Shown here one piece after another: positions 32,101 to 42,649 of a DNA stretch of 64,000 nt. Both the position numbers and the translations under genes were made by a program. Location of the stretch: contig CAJZBQ010000044.1 in assembly GCA_914767885.1 (NCBI GenBank), forward strand, positions 434,001-498,000, written 5' to 3'. The DNA comes from Blepharisma stoltei (lineage: Eukaryota; Ciliophora; Heterotrichea; Heterotrichida; Blepharismidae). The notes beneath the pieces are model-generated. The model saw only the letters and a program-made list of their open reading frames with translations, was not told the origin of the DNA and searched no databases. Position 1 is the first letter of the stretch. Each line of letters begins with the position of its first letter.

Positions 32101-32969
32101 ATGTCAACTTACAATAACTCAAATTCAGTCTTCCAAGAGCATGCTGCTCTCGTTAAGGAATTTCAGCAGCATATTAAAAAACTAAAAGACTTAACTGGGC
32201 AGCTTGGAACTGCTAAGGATAACCAAAAACTTCACGCTTCGATTACTCAAGAACGAGAATTTTCAATCAAACTCTGTAAACAGATCATTCAATCTTTTAA
32301 AGAGAAGCAACCATCAAGAGCAGAAAAAATTCAGCATGATAACCTTACAAAACAATTCGAGGCTTTATCCAAGCAATTCCAAAGCCTCTGCCAAATGTCA
32401 CTGGAGGGATACATTGCAAAAATGATGCAAAAACTGTGAAAATGCAAAAAATTAAAAAAATATTTGCAAATTATATTTAATTTTTGCCTTTTGCTCTTTT
32501 TTGCATGAGTTTTGCAAAAAAGCATTTGATTTTGCATTTTTGCGGTTTTTGCACCACTTCTCCGTCGCTGGAGAAACAAAAAACATATGTGGAAGATGAA
32601 AAAATGACACAGGCTGGAAATGAGCCAGAAGAACTAGAAGAGTCATTTAAAAGTGTAGGAGGGCTAGATGAAGCACTGCTAAAGGACAGATTTGAAGAAG
32701 TTCAACAGCTGGAAAAGGATATGATCACTGTTAATGCAATGTTTAAAGATGTAAGCAATATGGTTGTAGAGCAAGGAGGTATGCTAGATTCTGCTGAAAA
32801 CAATGTAGAAGTAGCTGTAAAAGAAACTGGAAGAGCTGTTGTTGAGCTTAATAAAGCCGAAGTATATCAAAAAAAAAGTAAAGGAAAGCTGTTTTGTATT
32901 TTGGGGATTGTGATAGTGGTAGTTTTGGTTTTAGTTGCAGCAGTAGTTATACCTGTAGTGATGACTTAA
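32101..32969 (+). CDS. Qa-SNARE (syntaxin 7/12-like), split by an IES
   Basis: About 233 residues after removal of one insertion (167 bp if the ctggag repeat is the boundary, 176 bp if TA is; both keep frame). The N-terminal helices resemble a Habc bundle (HIKKLKDLTGQLG...). The SNARE motif runs from about residue 130 (FEEVQQLEKDMITVNAMFKD) with the central Gln of the zero layer (VVEQGGMLDS). A basic juxtamembrane stretch (YQKKSKGK) and one C-terminal membrane anchor follow. Endosomal or lysosomal membrane fusion is the expected role. Confidence 0.85.
32407..32573. other. IES in the Qa-SNARE gene, boundaries ambiguous
   Basis: The frame is broken by a TGA/TAA-containing stretch with imperfect inverted repeats (TGCAAAAACTG on the left, CGGTTTTTGCA on the right). 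It can be removed in frame either between ctggag copies (32401-32406, 32568-32573) or between TA at 32410-32411 and 32586-32587. Confidence 0.6.
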
Positions 32970-33225
32970 ATATTAATTTAAATGCATTGATATTAAGAAA
33001 CTGCTATTATAAGATCTTCCTTTAAATTACCTGATAAGAATTTCTGCTCGTTTCCTTTTATTAAATTAAGAAACAGTTTTATTAATTTTATAATATTTTA
33101 TTGCAGGTTTGCTTAAAAATATAAGATTATATAGAATCTTGAGCTGAATTATTTTACAGTGCTTTTATTTTTTGCAAAATCACATAATTTTAATATTTTT
33201 TAGTAAGATACTATCCTATAAGAAA

Positions 33226-33606
33226 ATGGAAATAAAAGATAATTCTGATTGGGAGTTTAAACTATTTGATTGTGCTAAGAATCCTTTAATGTGTGCTTGG
33301 GTATTATGTGTTCCTTGTGGCGGAGACTGTATGCAAGCTGTGACTGCTAAAGTTTCTGATCCTAGAAATAGAAATGCGGCTTGTGTAGCTTGCTTGTGCT
33401 CTTTTACTCTTTTTTGTTATGGAGGTGTTTTTAATCGTCATAGACTATCAAAGAAATTAGGGTTAAAAGATAATATTTTCTTTAATATTTTGACTGCTGC
33501 TTGCTGTGAAAGTTGTGGAAATACACAAGAATGAATGGAAACAATGAAAAGAGTTAAAGGAAATCATGAGCTCACAATCGTTGATTATATCCAAGGTAAA
33601 ATATAA
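33226..33606 (+). CDS. PLAC8-like cysteine-rich protein
   Basis: A 126-residue protein. The start MEIKDNSDWEFKLFDCAKNP and the CAWVLCVPCGGDCMQAV core follow the PLAC8/Cys-rich family pattern (W...LFDC..d...C......PC...), followed by a second Cys-rich hydrophobic stretch (CVACLCSFTLFCYGGVFNRH) and CCESC. Family members sit in membranes and have been tied to metal resistance and organ size in other organisms; no reaction is known. A TGA Trp (33533-33535) carries the frame past an apparent end. The ATG at 33226 is preferred over an upstream frame that reads into AT-rich leader. Confidence 0.75.
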
Positions 33607-33884
33607 ATATTAAAAATTTATAATATTAATCCTGGAATGAAAATATCAAGGCATAACTTTTTATATTATAAGTTTTTCTTCTGCAAATATAATATATTTT
33701 TTATTTTAAATTAAGGTACCTCCTTAGGGATAAGCAATCTCATTTAACAATTTTAATTGAAATCTAATTGATAGTTCTATAAAATGATATTGCTAGTTTG
33801 AATATAATTGCAGTTTCATATCTATTCTTTCAGTTATAAAATTTGCAAATTAAATTCGATCTCCAAATAAGATTAATTATATAA

Positions 33885-34442
33885 ATGGAGGCTGATATTG
33901 CTCGGAGCATTGGAGAGCACATAGGAATAGTAATAATAATTGGTGACGCTCAGGTTGGGAAAACGAATTTAATGACAAGACTTACAGATAATTATTTCAA
34001 TTTAAATTATTTTCCTACTTCTGGAGCAGATTTTGTAAGCTCTAAGTAGATGTATAAAGAAGTGGAAATAAATAATATAAACCTTTCTCTACAAGTATGA
34101 GATACCGGAGGACAAGACAGATTTGCCAGTATATTTTATAGCGGTGCTGATTTTTTTCTTTTTGTCTATGATATTACTAATAGAAATTCATTTGAGAACG
34201 TTCATGGATGATATGAATTAATAAAAATCAATGAAATACCTAAGAAATTCGAAATGATGCTTATTGGGAACAAAATTGATTTGAATAAAATAAGAGAAGT
34301 GACATATGAAGAAGGGATGCTATTAGCTAAAAAATTAGGGATGTACTTTTTAGAGGTTTCAAACTTATCTAAGAATAATATAGATGACGTTCTTTTGCTT
34401 TTGGCTAACAACATATCCATCAAATATTCGAATTCAATTTAA
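33885..34442 (+). CDS. Rab-like GTPase lacking a prenylation site
   Basis: 180 residues after removing one 15-nt intron, gtaagctctaagtag (34035-34049), located right after the SGADF codons, the same place as in the Rab gene at 31297. Motifs: GDAQVGKTNLM (P-loop), TSGADFMYKEV (switch I with Ser-Gly in place of Ile-Gly), WDTGGQDRF (switch II, TGA-encoded W), GNKIDLNK. The C-terminus ends ISIKYSNSI with no cysteine, so it cannot be geranylgeranylated like a normal Rab. It may act soluble or through a partner. It is likely a divergent local duplicate. Confidence 0.82.
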
Positions 34443-34541
34443 GTTGCTTTTATTTAAACAATTCATAATTTTTATTTTTTCATAAAACAAAAAATCTAGC
34501 TTATCTATAATAATCTCGATGCAGATTGATTTAATATCATA

Positions 34542-34686
34542 TGCTGCACAAAATTTCTGATTGTACAAGACAACGGGAGCAATTATCGACACATCAAAAA
34601 AATTCAGCATATGAAGCTTTATATAAATGCAGGCTTCACATGAGGAAATTTCTCCACATGTCTTACAATCAGAAATTTGTGCAATA
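34542..34686. mobile_element. TA-bounded inverted-repeat element (145 bp)
   Basis: TIR-like arms TGCACAAAATTTCTGATTGT and, read inward from the right, TTGCACAAATTTCTGATTGT lie between TA at 34540-34541 and TA at 34685-34686, downstream of the Rab-like gene. It is not related to families A-C and probably is another IES or MITE. Confidence 0.6.
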
Positions 34687-34781
34687 GACTATATTTAAAT
34701 TTCATATAATAACAAGACAAAAATCACATATAATGATAAAAAACTGCATAAAAGATTTATTTTTTTAAAATAAAGCATTAA

Positions 34782-37700
34782 TTAATACTCCCATATCTTT
34801 AAAATATACACTAAAATGGCGATACGTTCAGCCTGTTCTCTTGGTTCAACAATCCAGACCTTATGGTTACGGCGAACTGGGATGGACTCCGAGTCGATAA
34901 GCAAGTGCAGCTTCAGGAAATGTGCATTCGGTAGGTTTTGGCTGCCTTCCTGTAGTTGTAAATTGAGATGCCTGGACTTCCTTTGGATCCAAGGACCCAT
35001 GGGCAATCATTTACCAAGAAACCAGGGTTTCCGCACAGGCCACAGGAGAGTAGTCTTTTTCCTGTAGCTGTCTAAGATCGGCACTTTGACACCCGATAGA
35101 ATCCAAGGAGTTGATCCATGGAATCAAGCTACTCCAATCGCCCGTAGTAGGGTCGCAGAAATCCATAAACACTCAAAACTGAAGCCGCAAAGAGAATACG
35201 GAAGGTACCGGAAGTGACAACCTTTTGGAGTGATAAACTCTCTGGGCTGGAGCCGAAAAATGATAGAACCTCCTGCATAGGAGGTCTTTGGTGACTGTGT
35301 CACCAGTATGGCTAACCCCTTACTTTGAATAACCTAACCTAACTCCCATATCTTTAAAGTGCAATCATAACTACCAGATAAAAATATATTTCCTATTTTT
35401 GGATGATATACAAGCCCCTTAACCCATCTATTATGGCAATTTATCTCTCCACATATCTCGTTTGTATCAAAATTTACCAACAATATATCATTTTCGCTGC
35501 TAACCCCCAAAAAATTTCCTTTGCATGAGAAAGATAATGAAAGCAGTCATTCACTAACAATTTTTATTTCTCTATTTAATTGAAAATCTTCAACTTTATA
35601 AATGCATATCTTGTTCATTCTTGATTGAATAAATGCTAGAAATTCTCCATCAGGTGAAAAAGAAACCGAATTAGCATTCGAGCACGTATTATATATCATT
35701 TTCTTTATTTCGAACGATTCAAAATTAATAAGCTCAAGCAGATCAGTGTCATCAATTGCTACAAAATATTTTTTATTTGGAGAAAAAATCAAGCCTTTTA
35801 CGTGTCTGTTAAACGCCTCTGTCGCTTTTATTATTGAGAAATTTTCAAGGTCTCTTAAAACTATGCCATTGCTGCCGTACAAGATAGAGTTTTCGTTAGG
35901 AACAAAGCATACTGAAGTCACATATCGATTGCTGTCATTTATAGAGATTATCTCGGAGTATGTTTTTGCGTCCCATATCCTGAGAGTTCTATCAGAACTT
36001 CCAGAAGCAATCATTAGCCCGCACGGAGAAATTGATACAGAGGCTATATAGCCTGTATGACCATTTAAAGTCCCTAAAAGCTCGTATGTTTTAGCACTTC
36101 ATATTTTAATTTTTTTATCTAAATTGCCTGATATAAAGTACTCGCCTGTCGGAGAATAAGCAACTGTACTAATCGGATCTTGATGGCCCTCAAATTTTTT
36201 ATAATTGTTTTGTATATCAATTTCAAAAATATTGATTTTTCCATCGTCGTTTCCAGATAATAAATATCTACCACATGGAGAAAATGACATGGCGCATACT
36301 TCTCTACTGCATATAAATTTATTTATTATCTGTTGGGTTTCAATGCTTCAGAGCCATATGCTTTTCCCTTTTCCACTAAACGCAAGAATTTCGCCATTTT
36401 TTGATACCTCAATAATTGATACAGTTATATCACCAGCTATTTCTATAATTTTTTTTGCTTCATCCAAGTGCCATATATTTATCACATGCTTATCAGTCCC
36501 GAAAACCAAAAATTTCCCCTTTGCCAAAAAATTCAAAGTTTTTACTTTGTTTGGCCAAGAATTTATAAAATAGTAAATTTCCCATGTATTTGTTTTGAAA
36601 ATTTTTAAGCTTAATGTCGATGATGCAACCATATATTTTCCACAAGGAGAAAATACAACAATATTTGGATTTAGGATTTCCTGAATTATTTTAATGCATG
36701 ATGATGTTTTTATATCTCATATACAAATGTATCCTGACTTACTACAGCTAGCTAGAATTTTGTCGTCTGGAGAAAATGAAACAGATAAAATGCTGTGATT
36801 ATCTTGAGAGCTTAGACATATGGATTCTCCGGTTTCTAGATTTAATAAATAAAGAGCGCTATTTCGACTTCCTGAAGCTAGGAAAACACTATTATTTGAG
36901 AAAGCTAAGGTAAGTATATTTCAATCTCCCTGGATTTTGAAATTCCAAATGATTTTTTCTGTTTTTATTTCAAGCACGTATAAAATGGCTCCACCTCCTC
37001 CAATAGCAGCATATTTTCCACAGTTAGAAAAAGCCATGACAACCATAAGACTTTTATCTAGATTTGTATTAAAGACCTCAATTCCGAATTTTGCATCTTC
37101 CAAGTGGCAATTTTCCAGATTCGAATAATAAAAACTTGATTTTGAAAAATTCGTCGCTTTGAAGTTACTATCTTTAAAATTTGTTTTAATAAACATATTT
37201 CCAGATAAATCAGCGTTAAGGATTCTTACTCCGTGCTTTTGGGTTACAGTTATTTTCCCTGCCGGTTCCGAGGGTGTGGTTCCTTTTTCCTGGTGTCAGG
37301 TGGCCAACAGAAGACATCAGGCTAACCGTAACTTCATAGTACAGATAGCGTCTAACAGTGAGTCTTCTTAATCCATCGAGACTCTTAGAGATTAGAGACT
37401 TTTCCAATGCGGCTGAATTTCAGTCTCGCATGCAGGTTGGTGCTGGTCGAAGGGCATCAAATCTGGAAGACTTTAAGATTCTTAATTTAATTTTTACCCC
37501 GTGTAAATCTTTATTTGAAAAAGAATAATTGCATCTATTAAGTATAGTAGCTGCATTGCTTGATGCTGTATCAATTTCATTTGTTTCACGAGAGAACAAA
37601 ATGATAGAAAATAAAACCGATTTTAAGTCTTCAGTTAAATATTTCTCAAGAAATGGGAGAATATTACTTTTCTGAGGGTCGAGATTAAAATTGATATGAT

Positions 37701-37869
37701 TGAAAAAGGAATATTTTATGCTGGTTATGTCTTTTAAGCTGCATATTTCTATAATGATTTTTTGAGAAAGTGCTTTATTTATGTCTTTAAGCTTGGAAAG
37801 ATACAGTATGCTATAATTTCCCGATGCTCTATATTTGTTCTTAGGTTTTGAATTTTTAGATTGAGCCAT
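34782..37869 (-). CDS. Pentapeptide-repeat and WD40-repeat protein, with two SINE-like insertions
   Basis: Removing S6 (37229-37484) and S5 (34804-35358) gives 2277 nt, 758 residues. Domains in order: a helical N-terminus, a short pentapeptide-repeat block (DLHGVKIK, ADLSGNMF, TNFKDSNFKATNFSKSSF), then ten or more WD40 units ending in SGSYDCTLKIWEY (blade ends such as SGSSDRTLRIWDA, SGNLDKKIKIWSA), probably forming two propellers. Such architectures serve as scaffolds, often in NACHT/TIR-like or ciliary signalling proteins; no enzyme domain is present. Many Trp at blade ends are TGA. S5 sits at the stop: with it the protein ends KIWELG, without it KIWEY. Confidence 0.85.
34804..35358 (-). mobile_element. 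SINE-like insertion S5 at the 3' end of the WD40 gene
   Basis: 555 bp, GC-rich, flanked by the 17-bp repeat actcccatatctttaaa (34787-34803 and 35342-35358), the longest duplication in the window. The left end, atacactaaaatggcg, is the inverse of the cgccattttaat end seen in S2 and S10, so it is inserted in minus orientation. The right end has two CCTAA units. Confidence 0.85.
37229..37484. mobile_element. SINE-like insertion S6 in the WD40 gene
   Basis: 256 bp, GC-rich, between 8-bp gattctta copies (37221-37228 and 37477-37484), with a near-match extending further. It falls in the pentapeptide region; removal joins KIKLRIL|NADLSGNMF in frame. Confidence 0.75.
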
Positions 37870-37980
37870 TTCTTTACAAGTTTACAAGCTAGGGTTAGGA
37901 TTTATTAAGCAGCCTGACGCTGCCGAATGAGCCTTATAGCTCAGTTTTTCCTGCACTTCCACGATTTCTCTTCTTTTTCC

Positions 37981-38309
37981 TTAATTTCTATCGCTTTCTT
38001 TCATCTCATCTCATTCTTCAATTCCATAAGCTTTGTTACCTTCTTCACTTTCGTTTTTCATTACTTTATCAGTTCCACCAATTTCAATGAATGGTTTGGC
38101 TTCAACTATAATCCTCATATCATTTTTTATCCATTTTCGTGGATTTAAATCAGCAAATAAGTGTTATTAGAATTAATTGATAAAATGCTGTGTAAAGTAG
38201 TATTTAATTTCTGACATTTGTCTGATTTCCTATGGCATATTAAAAGCCAAAAACAAAAAGAGACTGTCAATGCAAAAACCCAAGATAATTTGTTTGATGG
38301 CTTTCGCAT
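37981..38309 (-). CDS. Small secreted protein with a short IES
   Basis: Two adjacent frames combine into one 81-residue protein if an 83-bp TA-bounded segment (38160-38242) is removed: MRKPSNKLSWVFALTVSFC then WLLFADLNPRKWIKND. The first 25 residues form a clear signal peptide. The mature part is charged and ends MKESDRN. The N-terminal LNPRKWI motif resembles LDPKKWI after the signal peptide of the PLC-X-like protein at 26.9 kb, perhaps a shared secreted leader or a decayed relative. An 80-bp excision at the neighbouring TA would also be in frame. Confidence 0.5.
38160..38242. other. Predicted short IES (83 bp)
   Basis: TA at 38158-38159 and 38241-38242. Two in-frame TAA stops precede the second exon-like part, and removal fuses the signal peptide to it in frame. 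No inverted repeat is seen; it is inferred from frame restoration only. Confidence 0.45.
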
Positions 38310-38407
38310 TATAAAGAGAGCTTTAGCAATCTGCTTTTATATAAGCTTTCATATTGCCTTCTGAATCTCTTGATAAAGCTTTATCTATATTTATTAGAAA
38401 AATGATG

Positions 38408-38690
38408 CTAACTCCCCACAGCAAGCAAACAAACCATTTGAAGAATCCCCATTTTTTGCCCAAAAACCCACCCTCAGTTAGCTAACAAAAAATTTTTTTA
38501 ATATAAAAATTCGATATATAAGTGACTATTAGTATAATGAATTCTCTAACTAAATTCTGTTTAATTTTAACTAATTTTCATAGAGCTGTGCATTCCTTAT
38601 CTGCTCTTTCTACAGCTTGGACTGAAAGTTAAATAGGTTCTGCATCTAACAATTCGATATCTCCCCTATAAATATAATTTATAGAATCTA
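38408..38690. mobile_element. Truncated MITE, family A
   Basis: The left end (CTCCCCACAGCAAGCAAACA, then a second direct motif copy) and part of the interior are present. The sequence departs from the family after ctgtttaattttaac near 38573 and no hairpin end follows, so this copy appears deleted at its right side. Confidence 0.55.
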
Positions 38691-38767
38691 ATTACCTTTT
38701 CCTTAAGCCACTTTTTTGACTTCCTCCTAAATTTCTCCACAATTCCATATTTTCATCGGATAAAAAT

Positions 38768-39743
38768 ATGCTTACGTGACTAGGACACGCTTCCTTCAAA
38801 ATTGAGTGCACTGAGCCCACCACCCACGCTAAGAGAATTTTATTTATTGATCCTTGGCTTTCAGGCCCAACTTGCCCTGAGTCAGAAAGAAACCAGGCAC
38901 ATGCAGACGTAATTTTAGTCACCCATGGCCACTATGATCATTGTGCAGATGCCCCAAAATTGTCTCAACAAACTGGCGCTATAGTAGTCGGGACTTATGA
39001 GTTGGCCAATATAATGCAAACTCAAGGAGCTGCTCAAATTTATGGTATGAATAAAGGAGGAGTTTTCGAGAACGATTTTTGTATTGTCCACATGGTCCAT
39101 GCTGATCATTCTGGATCTGGCCCTGCGGACCAATTTCCATATGCAGGAGATCCAGTGGGCTATGTTGTCAAGTTTAAAGATGGGACCCCAAGCATTTACC
39201 ATGGAGGAGACACCAATGTAAACGCAAACATGCAAATTACTACTGATTTGTATGTTCCTGTCATTGGTTTGCTGCCTGTTGGAGGAAGGTTTACAATGGG
39301 GCCAAGGGAGCTAGCTTATGCTTTGAATAAGCTGCTGGGGAGTATTAAGACTGTTATTCCTATGCACTATGGGTCTTTTCCTCTGCTGACAGGAACTCCT
39401 GAGCAGCTGCAGGTAGAAATTGAAAGAGTTTTCCCTGTCGATCCTTCTAAAAGAGCTATAGCGCTTTCCCGAGGATGGCGCGGAAATGGCGCCATCCTCG
39501 GGAAAGCCGGGAAGGCATCCACACGGGAACTGGGAGTTCTACGTGTGGATGCCATTTTGACATGTGGAAGTTTGGATCCCACATGTCAAAAATGGCATCC
39601 ACACGTGGAACTCCCAGTTCCCGTGTGGATGCTTAGTTGACTTTTCCCGAGGATGGCGCCATTCCGCGCCATCCTCGGGAAAGCGCTATAGAATCTTCAC
39701 TATGAGCTATGGAGGCCAAGTGGAGTTAAGAACTTTGGCTTAA
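38768..39743 (+). CDS. Metallo-beta-lactamase-fold hydrolase (UPF0173-like), split by a palindromic IES
   Basis: Removing 39459-39690 (232 bp) gives 744 nt, 247 residues. The start MLTWLGHASFKIE and the motif THGHYDHCAD (HxHxDH zinc site), then a downstream His (HMVHADHSG), an Asp (GGDTNV) and a final His (IPMHYGSF) are the metal ligands of the MBL fold. The overall plan matches the metal-dependent hydrolases of the UPF0173 group common in bacteria; substrate unknown. With one TA kept the C-terminus reads RARIFTMSYGGQVELRTLA, which fits the fold; keeping TATA would give a shorter, unrelated tail. Possibly of bacterial origin, now with ciliate codon use (TGA as Trp at 38777). Confidence 0.85.
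39459..39690. mobile_element. TATAG-family IES with nested palindromes (232 bp)
   Basis: Perfect ends TATAGCGCTTTCCCGAGG and the inverse CCTCGGGAAAGCGCTATA. Each arm carries the sequence atggcgc and its inverse, forming small hairpins. A second large palindrome inside (gcatccacacgggaactggg against its inverse) brackets a third (gacatgtgg). It is GC-richer than the host. Confidence 0.9.
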
Positions 39744-39783
39744 TTCTTTCGATTATGTATTTCGACCAGAATTTATAAATAAA

Positions 39784-39960
39784 TATGACTTCTCTCATCT
39801 TGACAGATGGGAATAGCAGAATCTCATTGAGTTTTACATTGAATGCAATGCTGAGTGGATTTAAAATGAATTATTTTGAATCAAACATATATTAAAAATT
39901 CACGAGAAATACACCAAAGATCTTATATTTATCCTTTTGGCAAAAAAGTAATTATATGAG
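39784..39960 (+). pseudogene. Truncated duplicate of the 5' end of the VIT/vWA gene
   Basis: atgacttctctcatcttgac and the following 150 bp match the start of the gene at 40039 (atggcttctctgatcttgac) with frame breaks. The recognisable peptide MTSLILTDGNSRISL parallels MASLILTNGNKLELT. The similarity fades after the tatatttatcct block. It sits about 90 bp upstream of the intact copy. Confidence 0.7.
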
Positions 39961-40038
39961 TTTCTCTTTTTCTAATTTCAGTTTTTCTAGTTTGATATGC
40001 AATTTTTGGAACAAATAATATAAGATTCTATAATTAAT

Positions 40039-42237
40039 ATGGCTTCTCTGATCTTGACTAATGGAAATAAGCTGGAACTTACTAAGTTTCACATAGAATG
40101 CAATACTGAGTGGGTCTTAAACGAAATCACCTTGCATCAAACTTATTATAACAATTCTCAAGAAATAAGTGAAGGGTCTTATATTTATCCTGTAGTCTCT
40201 GACTCAATTGTCTCAAAATTGATAATCAAGTGCGGAGAAAGCGTAATTGAAGCTCTTGTATATGAAAAAGAAGAAGCTATAGAAAAATATAATGATGCTA
40301 TTGCTGCTGGAAACAAAGCTTACTTAGGAAAGCTTACAGAAGAATCATCTGATATGATGGAATTTCATCTTGGCAATTTATTACCCCAAAGTGAGGTAAA
40401 AGTAGAAATCACTTATGTCACCCAAAGCGAATTCATGAGTGAAACCAATAATTATAGAGTTTATATTCCGCATGTACTTATACCTCGCTATTCGCCGTCA
40501 GGGTCAAGCATAACTCAAGAAATGTCAGTTTCAACTCTCAACTGGACAGGAACGGTCAGTATCAGAACTCCAAATATCCTTACCTCAATTACTTCCAATG
40601 TTTCAAACTTCGATATATCGGTTCAAAATGACTACTGGAAGACCCTTAACTTTAGTATCCTAAATCATTATGATGATCTTTGCATTTACTATCAATACAG
40701 GGCATCAGATGATCCATTTATCGTTTTCCAGCAAGACCCAAGAAATCAAAAATACGCTTTTCACCTTTCATTTACCCCACAAAAAAATGACACTGACAGC
40801 CCAGTCTGGGAACCTAAAGGAGAATTTATTATTCTTTTAGATAGAAGTGGATCGATGGAAGGAGGAAGCATCAAACTAGCTAGAGAAGCAGTGTATTTAT
40901 TTATAAAATCTCTTCCGGAAGACTCTTATTTCAATGTTGTTAGCTTTGGTAGCTCGTTTAATAAGCTTTTCCAACAAAGTGTTAGATATGAGCAAGATAA
41001 AATTGAATTCGCCTGCAACACAGTAAAAACTTTTGATGCAGATATGGGAGGAACAGAAATATTAGAACCTATTAAATCGATTTTGTCAGAGCCTAATAGA
41101 AGTGAATATTTGCGCTATGTTTTTATTTTAACTGATGGAGAGGTAGGAAATGCAGCTGAAATAATAAATTATATTAAAAACCAGAAAACCCCTTCCCAAA
41201 TCAGCACTATAGGCATAGGAGCTGGAGTTTCTACTTATTTAATAAATGAAGTTGCGAAAGTAGGCCATGGATCTGTTCATCATATTTTAAATTCTTCAGA
41301 AATTAAATCAGGGGTCATTTCTTCGCTCAAAAAATCTTTACTGCCAGGCATAAGCAATATTGAAATTGCTAATCCCCACGAATTCGAGCTTGTTGGCCAT
41401 AAAAATCCTTTTAGCTCATTCTATGGAAGTAAAATAAGCTACTCAGGGATATTAAAGCAGGGAAGTACACCTGAGAAAATATCAGTGAAATATACAGATG
41501 ATGCATCAAAGAATGACCATTTAATTGATTTTTCTATTAATTATGAAGGAATGTTGAAAAGCTCTGCAGCTTTAGTAACAGCAGTTAAAAATTATTTTAA
41601 CGACTGCGAAAAGAATGAAATTATTGAAAAATCAAAGAACTACCAAGTCTTAAGCAAGTATACTGCATTTTTGGGTGTTGAAAAGGTGAAAAATCCAAAT
41701 CTAAAAAATTATAATTCTGATGAGGAAGAATGTGAGGAAGATTCTGATGAGGACGAATGTGAGGAAGATTGTGGCGCGGAGATAAACGAAGCACTATGCG
41801 AATGCTTATGTGCGCAAGAGGATTATGAGTTAAATGAGGAGTATGAGAGTTTGGGCATTGAAGAAGTAAAAAATATGGCTTCTGCACGGGCATTTGATTA
41901 TAGTGCAAGGGAAATAGATATTTATGAAGAAATTAAGCCTGAACTTAAATCGAAGAGTGCAAGTAAAGTGGAATATGTTGAAAGCTTAATTGGTTATCAA
42001 TTCGCAGATGGTCATTGGGAATTTTCAAGAGAATTAGAATTGTTAATAAACTACTTCCTTGGAAATCAAGAAATTAGAGATAAAGCAGCACCTTCTATGA
42101 CTTTATTGGTAGTTGGCATACTGATAGAGAAGTGCAGAGAGCATGAAGAAATTTGGGATTTAATAGTAAATAAAGCCAAGAGATGGCTGAAGAAAAATGG
42201 AGTTCAAGAAAGGAGCTTGCATGACTTAGGCTATTAA
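40039..42237 (+). CDS. VIT and von Willebrand A domain protein
   Basis: A 732-residue protein in one frame. The VIT domain covers about residues 1-135 (ITLHQTYYNNSQEISEGSYI, FHLGNLLPQSEVKVEITYVT). The vWA domain follows at about 265-440 with an intact MIDAS: DRSGSM, the later Thr/Ser region, and TDGEVGN. This is the arrangement of inter-alpha-trypsin inhibitor heavy chains and of intracellular vWA proteins of protists. A highly acidic, Cys-containing linker (about 560-585, SDEEECEEDSDEDECEED-like) is followed by a helical C-terminus (LIGYQFADGHWEFSRELE) typical of the VIT/vWA/PARP4 neighbourhood. There is no signal peptide, so it is probably cytosolic and acts in metal-dependent protein binding. 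Confidence 0.88.
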   Translation: MASLILTNGNKLELTKFHIECNTEWVLNEITLHQTYYNNSQEISEGSYIYPVVSDSIVSKLIIKCGESVIEALVYEKEEAIEKYNDAIAAGNKAYLGKLTEESSDMMEFHLGNLLPQSEVKVEITYVTQSEFMSETNNYRVYIPHVLIPRYSPSGSSITQEMSVSTLNWTGTVSIRTPNILTSITSNVSNFDISVQNDYWKTLNFSILNHYDDLCIYYQYRASDDPFIVFQQDPRNQKYAFHLSFTPQKNDTDSPVWEPKGEFIILLDRSGSMEGGSIKLAREAVYLFIKSLPEDSYFNVVSFGSSFNKLFQQSVRYEQDKIEFACNTVKTFDADMGGTEILEPIKSILSEPNRSEYLRYVFILTDGEVGNAAEIINYIKNQKTPSQISTIGIGAGVSTYLINEVAKVGHGSVHHILNSSEIKSGVISSLKKSLLPGISNIEIANPHEFELVGHKNPFSSFYGSKISYSGILKQGSTPEKISVKYTDDASKNDHLIDFSINYEGMLKSSAALVTAVKNYFNDCEKNEIIEKSKNYQVLSKYTAFLGVEKVKNPNLKNYNSDEEECEEDSDEDECEEDCGAEINEALCECLCAQEDYELNEEYESLGIEEVKNMASARAFDYSAREIDIYEEIKPELKSKSASKVEYVESLIGYQFADGHWEFSRELELLINYFLGNQEIRDKAAPSMTLLVVGILIEKCREHEEIWDLIVNKAKRWLKKNGVQERSLHDLGY

Positions 42238-42397
42238 TCTCATTTAAATTAACTCTTCATACAGTCTGTAAAAGTTAAGTCTATTTTTTTAATTATTTCA
42301 ATAAAATAGGCATGCAATGTTTTAAGATCAAGAAAATTCAGTCTCTAAATCTGAAAGAGAATCTCTTATATTTAACCTAAACCTACACAAATGCTTA

Positions 42398-42649
42398 TTC
42401 CCCCCCTCTGTTAGCGAACAAAACCATTAGAAAACCCCAAAAACCCACCCTCCGTTAGCAAACAAAAAATTTTTTATGAAAAAAATTTTGATATATAAAT
42501 GATAATTAGTATAATGAAATCTCTAGCTAATTCTGTTTTAATTTTAACAAATTGCGTTTTAAAACATAAAATTACAAATTAAGTTAATATTTGCTTTCCA
42601 ATTTTTGCGAATTAGGATTTTTTTGTTCGGTCACGGAGGGGGGGAGTTA
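42398..42649. mobile_element. MITE-like element, family A, downstream of the vWA gene
   Basis: About 252 bp flanked by TTA. The left end is TTCCCCCCCTCTGTTAGCGA with a second direct copy about 45 bp in; the right end is GTTCGGTCACGGAGGGGGG. The right hairpin has been reduced to one arm. Confidence 0.75.

Noticed and set aside
36205-36573. Plus-strand ORF of 122 codons
   Set aside because: It is the antisense shadow of WD40 repeats on the minus strand, which read as clear blades.
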